Below the pieces are notes generated by a model, which worked only from the letters and a program-made list of their open reading frames with translations, was not told the DNA's origin and searched no databases. The position numbers were made by a program, and so were the translations under genes. A stretch of 64,000 nt of DNA from Dokdonella_A sp963775445 (GTDB taxonomy: Bacteria > Pseudomonadota > Gammaproteobacteria > Xanthomonadales > Rhodanobacteraceae), in the NCBI GenBank assembly GCA_963775445.1, contig CAVZIT010000007.1, positions 66,102-130,101 on the forward strand. Direction: 5' to 3'. Below, one piece after another: positions 61,351 through 64,000 of the stretch (within the stretch, counting starts at the first letter, position 1; every line of letters begins with the position of its first letter).

Positions 61351-61505
61351 GTGGAAGACGCTCCTCTCATCATGCCTTGCGGGGAATGGTTCTCCGCCCA
61401 ACGGTCGAGTCGATTGGTCGCGCACGGCGCCGACCGTGTCAAAGTGGGACGGTTTTGACGATCCGCTGCGACGACGAGTCGGGAACACCAGCGCGCTCGC
61501 GGGCG

Positions 61506-61907
61506 CTATACAAGAAGCCCGACATAGATTGCAGCGATTCCAGCGATCGCGACGTTCCAGGCAAGCGAGCGCACCAGATAGACGCCGAAGGCGTAGAGCG
61601 GCAGGTAAGCGATGCGGCCGCCGAGGTACAGGATGACGCCCCATTTCGACCACGGCGAGTAACTGCCGGTTGCGAGAACCGCGACAACCGCGGCCGCAAA
61701 AAACGGAAACGTTTCGAGAAAGTTGGTGTTCGCCCGCGCCAGACGCCCGGCAATGCCACGAAGAGGAGCGAGCGGTTCGTCGCGAGGTCCAGCACTCCAG
61801 CGATAGCCGCGCTGGATACTCGCCGAGTGAGAGGCAAGAACGATGTGCACCAAGCCAAGCACTGCTGCGGCAACGAGTCCCGGCAATTCTGTCGACGACG
61901 CGTTCAT
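61506..61907 (-). CDS. MAPEG-family membrane protein
   Basis: 133 residues with four hydrophobic segments: LVAAAVLGLVHIVLASH, FPFFAAAVVAVLATG, WGVILYLGGRIAYLPLY and AWNVAIAGIAAIYVGLL. The RGIAGRLARANTNFLETF stretch between segments one and two matches MAPEG (microsomal glutathione transferase-like) proteins. A detoxification or redox role is possible but unproven. Confidence 0.85.
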   Translation of the reverse strand: MNASSTELPGLVAAAVLGLVHIVLASHSASIQRGYRWSAGPRDEPLAPLRGIAGRLARANTNFLETFPFFAAAVVAVLATGSYSPWSKWGVILYLGGRIAYLPLYAFGVYLVRSLAWNVAIAGIAAIYVGLLV

Positions 61908-62020
61908 GGATGGAGTCGCTCCGCGGGCTCAAGATTTTGTGCTGCCACCACCAGCTCCCCTGTCGCGCTTGAGCGCCAACGGTTTCGGGGGCAGTGAAGC
62001 GCCTTGTGGGGACCGCCCGC

Positions 62021-62395
62021 TCAACGCTTTTCTTCCATGAGTCCTACGAGATTGCCGTCCGGGTCTCTAACGAAGCCTGTCCATAATTCGTGATCCGGCA
62101 TCTTTGCAGCAAGTTGAGGATAGCGCTCCTCGGTGGCTCCTCGCTTTGCGACTGATGTATAGGTCGTTTCAATATCGGAAACCTTGAAATACAAGATGGA
62201 ATTTCCACCGACAATCCCTGCCCCTTGCGGTGTGCTGAGCATGATGCGAACCGATCCCGCGGCCAGAAACGCCAGTGTGGGTGCCGGACTGAACAAGAAT
62301 TTCAGCCCCAAAGCGTCCCGATAAAAGAGCAAGGCCTTCTCCACGTCGCTGACGGTAATGGCGATCTGGCCGATCTCGGAAAGGTCCCCTTCCAT
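62021..62395 (-). CDS. VOC-family (glyoxalase-fold) protein
   Basis: 124 residues from the ATG at 62395, which has GAGGAG six bases upstream. The fold is shown by QIAITVSDVEKALLFYRDAL and VRDPDGNLVGLMEE. One VOC module; it would act as a homodimer. Base composition looks AT-richer than in core genes, suggesting acquisition. Substrate unknown. Confidence 0.88.
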   Translation of the reverse strand: MEGDLSEIGQIAITVSDVEKALLFYRDALGLKFLFSPAPTLAFLAAGSVRIMLSTPQGAGIVGGNSILYFKVSDIETTYTSVAKRGATEERYPQLAAKMPDHELWTGFVRDPDGNLVGLMEEKR

Positions 62396-62473
62396 TGTTG
62401 CTCCTCGGTACCCGGCGTTTGAACCACGTGTCACGCATCTGCGCGTCCGCCTGGTTGAACAGTCAAACCTGCG

Positions 62474-62767
62474 CTACAGGCCGAAAAAATAGACAGGCGC
62501 CAACGCAACAAGCAAGGCGGCTGCCTGACCCACCAGCACCATCAGTGAAATACGCGGTGCTCGGAGGAACCACTTGAGTGCGAAGAACGCGATTAGCGGT
62601 ACTTGCGCGCCAACAAGTAACTGGAAAATGTGCGCGACGGCGCCCTCGTCCTTGTCGGGGGAAGTGCCCAACGCGGCAACGCGGACTAGTACCAGGGCAA
62701 ACGCGGCCAGCGACATGGCTATCGGAAGAATTGCAGTCGGCCGCCGCATCACGGATGGGAAAGTCAT
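62474..62767 (-). CDS. small three-span membrane protein of unknown function
   Basis: 97 residues from the ATG at 62767 with AGGTG upstream (MTFPSVMRRPTAILPIAMS). Three hydrophobic segments: ILPIAMSLAAFALVLVRV, LVGAQVPLIAFFALKWF and SLMVLVGQAAALLVALAPVY. Between the first two lies an acidic/His loop (SPDKDEGAVAHIFQ). No family assignment; similar short membrane proteins are common in Xanthomonadales-type genomes. Confidence 0.7.
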   Translation of the reverse strand: MTFPSVMRRPTAILPIAMSLAAFALVLVRVAALGTSPDKDEGAVAHIFQLLVGAQVPLIAFFALKWFLRAPRISLMVLVGQAAALLVALAPVYFFGL

Positions 62768-63045
62768 CTTGCACCTGCTGGGTAATTTGAGGGCCGTCGC
62801 CTGACTTAGCGCCGTGCGGTTTTTCATGCATCGCTTGGACAAACTGTAAGCCGCGAGGATGACGATTGCCACATTCTCCAGCGACCGTGCTGGTGGATTG
62901 CCTCGCGGATTGCGGAACCCATAGCCGGAAGCCACTGGAGCGTGAAAATGAAGCTCTCGAACGCTGTACCGCCTCCCGAGTGGGGAGGCATTTTCGGGAA
63001 AATCTATTCCTTGCGCTTCGGCGTGAACGGTTCCACGTTATGACC

Positions 63046-63531
63046 TCAACCGCGGCGCGCGGCTTCGATTGCAGCAATGTCGATCTTTGTCATCTGCATC
63101 ATCGCATCGAACGCGCGCTTGGCGACCGCGGGATCGGGATTGGTGACCGCTCGCGTCAAGGCGATCGGCGTAATCTGCCAGGACAGTCCCCATTTGTCCT
63201 TGCACCAGCCGCACGCATTCTCCTGGCCGCCGTTGCCGACGATCGCGTTCCAGTAGCGATCGGTTTCCTCCTGGTCGGCGGTTGCGACCTGAAACGAGAA
63301 TGCCTCAGAGTGTTTGAACGCAGGTCCGCCGTTGAGCCCGAGGCATGGAATGCCCAATACCGTGAACTCGACCGTCAACACGTCGCCCTGCTTCCCCGAC
63401 GGAAAGTCCCCCGGTGCGTGGTGCACCGCTCCGACGGACGAATCGGGAAAGGTCTGGGCGTAGAACTGCGCCGCTTCCTCGGCACCGCCGTCGTACCAAA
63501 GGCAAATCGTGTTCCTTGCAGGCTTCACCAT
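63046..63531 (-). CDS. PhnB-like VOC-family protein
   Basis: 161 residues from the ATG at 63531 with GGAGGAGTGAC just upstream. The PhnB/3-dmu-9_3-mt-type VOC fold is shown by NTICLWYDGGAEEAAQFYA and VTVEFTVLGIPCLGLNGGP, and the family's WGLSWQITP near the end. Often annotated as demethylubiquinone methyltransferase-like, though no such activity is shown. Substrate unknown. Confidence 0.9.
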   Translation of the reverse strand: MVKPARNTICLWYDGGAEEAAQFYAQTFPDSSVGAVHHAPGDFPSGKQGDVLTVEFTVLGIPCLGLNGGPAFKHSEAFSFQVATADQEETDRYWNAIVGNGGQENACGWCKDKWGLSWQITPIALTRAVTNPDPAVAKRAFDAMMQMTKIDIAAIEAARRG

Positions 63532-63625
63532 GTCACTCCTCCATCGTAATGAGCCATCCGAAACCATAGCGGATCGGCGGAAGGGAAGTCAGGCCGCGGA
63601 CTGGCGGACGGCGCGCGGGCGCGCG

Positions 63626-64000
63626 TCATTTACCGGCAGGTGGTTGCCACAACTCCACCTTGTTTCCCTCAGGATCGATGACCCAGCCAAACTTGCCGTA
63701 CTCGGAGTCATCGGTCTTGTCGAGGACGTTGCAGCCTTCCTCTTTGAGCGCGGCGAGTAAGGCACGAAGGTTTTCAACGCGGTAATTGACCATGAACGAC
63801 GCGTTTCCCGGAGCAAACTGCTTGCTCTCCTCCGAGCTGATCAACCAGGCGGTCGTTCCGCCGGTGGGCTTTCCATCCGCGTCGGTCCAATCGAACGCCG
63901 CCCCGCCCCACTCCTGGACATCGATACCGAGATGCTTCTTGTACCAGGCGCGCAGGGCGGGCGCGTCCTTCGCCTTGAAGAAGATGCCGCCAATTCCAGT
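63626..64000 (-). CDS. VOC-family protein, N-terminal end outside the window
   Basis: The frame is open to the right edge, giving 124 residues plus a stop. IGGIFFKAKDAPALRAWYK, HLGIDVQEWGGAAFDW and FGWVIDPEGNKVELWQPP mark the glyoxalase/bleomycin-resistance fold. The initial methionine lies beyond base 64000. A TTG at 63844 is internal and not the start. It is the third VOC gene in a 2-kb stretch. Confidence 0.88.
   Translation of the reverse strand, partial: TGIGGIFFKAKDAPALRAWYKKHLGIDVQEWGGAAFDWTDADGKPTGGTTAWLISSEESKQFAPGNASFMVNYRVENLRALLAALKEEGCNVLDKTDDSEYGKFGWVIDPEGNKVELWQPPAGK

Noticed and set aside
61351..61932. N-terminal extension of the PhzF frame
   Set aside because: It overlaps the MAPEG gene in another frame; PhzF homology begins at 61350.

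Overview
This is a chromosomal stretch of a high-GC gammaproteobacterium of the Xanthomonadales/Lysobacterales type, most likely Rhodanobacteraceae (Dokdonella-like). That placement is inferred from gene order (atp operon then glmU; a DUF2782 gene beside polA; LysM-dprA-topA-tsaC; def-fmt-rsmB-DUF4390-ntrY/ntrX), from aryl-polyene-type lipid genes, from secreted proteins ending in an IFxxGF(E/D) tail, and from an apparent sX13-like small RNA. It is not proven from the sequence alone.

Layout. 0-3.8 kb: end of the ATP synthase operon (atpG, atpD, atpC) and glmU. 4.0-6.8 kb: a translationally coupled minus-strand trio (ketosynthase, chain-length-factor-like protein, glycosyltransferase) resembling part of an aryl polyene locus. 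7-10 kb: FMN reductase, hemF, a tandemly duplicated secreted protein broken by a frameshift, and a DUF2782 protein. 10.1-12.9 kb: polA, with an apparent one-base frameshift in a C-run. 13-16.1 kb: three secreted proteins (beta-propeller, collagen-like, small exported protein). 16.4-19.6 kb: an ECF sigma factor facing a TPR-containing Ser/Thr kinase. 19.86-19.98 kb: a three-hairpin small RNA gene with C-rich loops and a strong terminator. 20-27.5 kb: minus-strand AMP-ligase, tsaC, topA, dprA and LysM genes. 27.7-36.7 kb: plus-strand def, fmt, rsmB, DUF4390, ntrY-like kinase, a GT39-type transferase and an ntrX-like regulator that lacks GAFTGA. 36.9-41.7 kb: TPR protein, lpxL, dtd, rpoD, a CAU tRNA and a GAF protein. 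42.1-47 kb: hydrolase, ACP plus ketosynthase, class-III aminotransferase and HAD phosphatase. 47.1-51.3 kb: a four-gene ABC/HlyD/FtsX/NodT tripartite exporter with overlapping genes. 51.5-57.7 kb: a complete soluble NAD-dependent molybdenum formate dehydrogenase operon (fdsGBA, fdhD, fdsD). 57.8-59.2 kb: a FadL/OmpP1 porin. 59.3-64 kb: a run of small minus-strand accessory genes (DUF1801, GNAT, PhzF, MAPEG, three VOC proteins, a small membrane protein).

Most of the window is ordinary core metabolism and information processing. The parts most worth attention are the sX13-like RNA, the ECF/kinase pair whose sigma factor has threonines where acidic residues normally sit, the aryl-polyene-type genes scattered over separate loci, the two frameshifts (polA and the duplicated secreted protein), and the NtrX-like protein without a sigma-54 contact loop. 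No CRISPR array, insertion sequence, prophage, rRNA operon or replication origin was seen.
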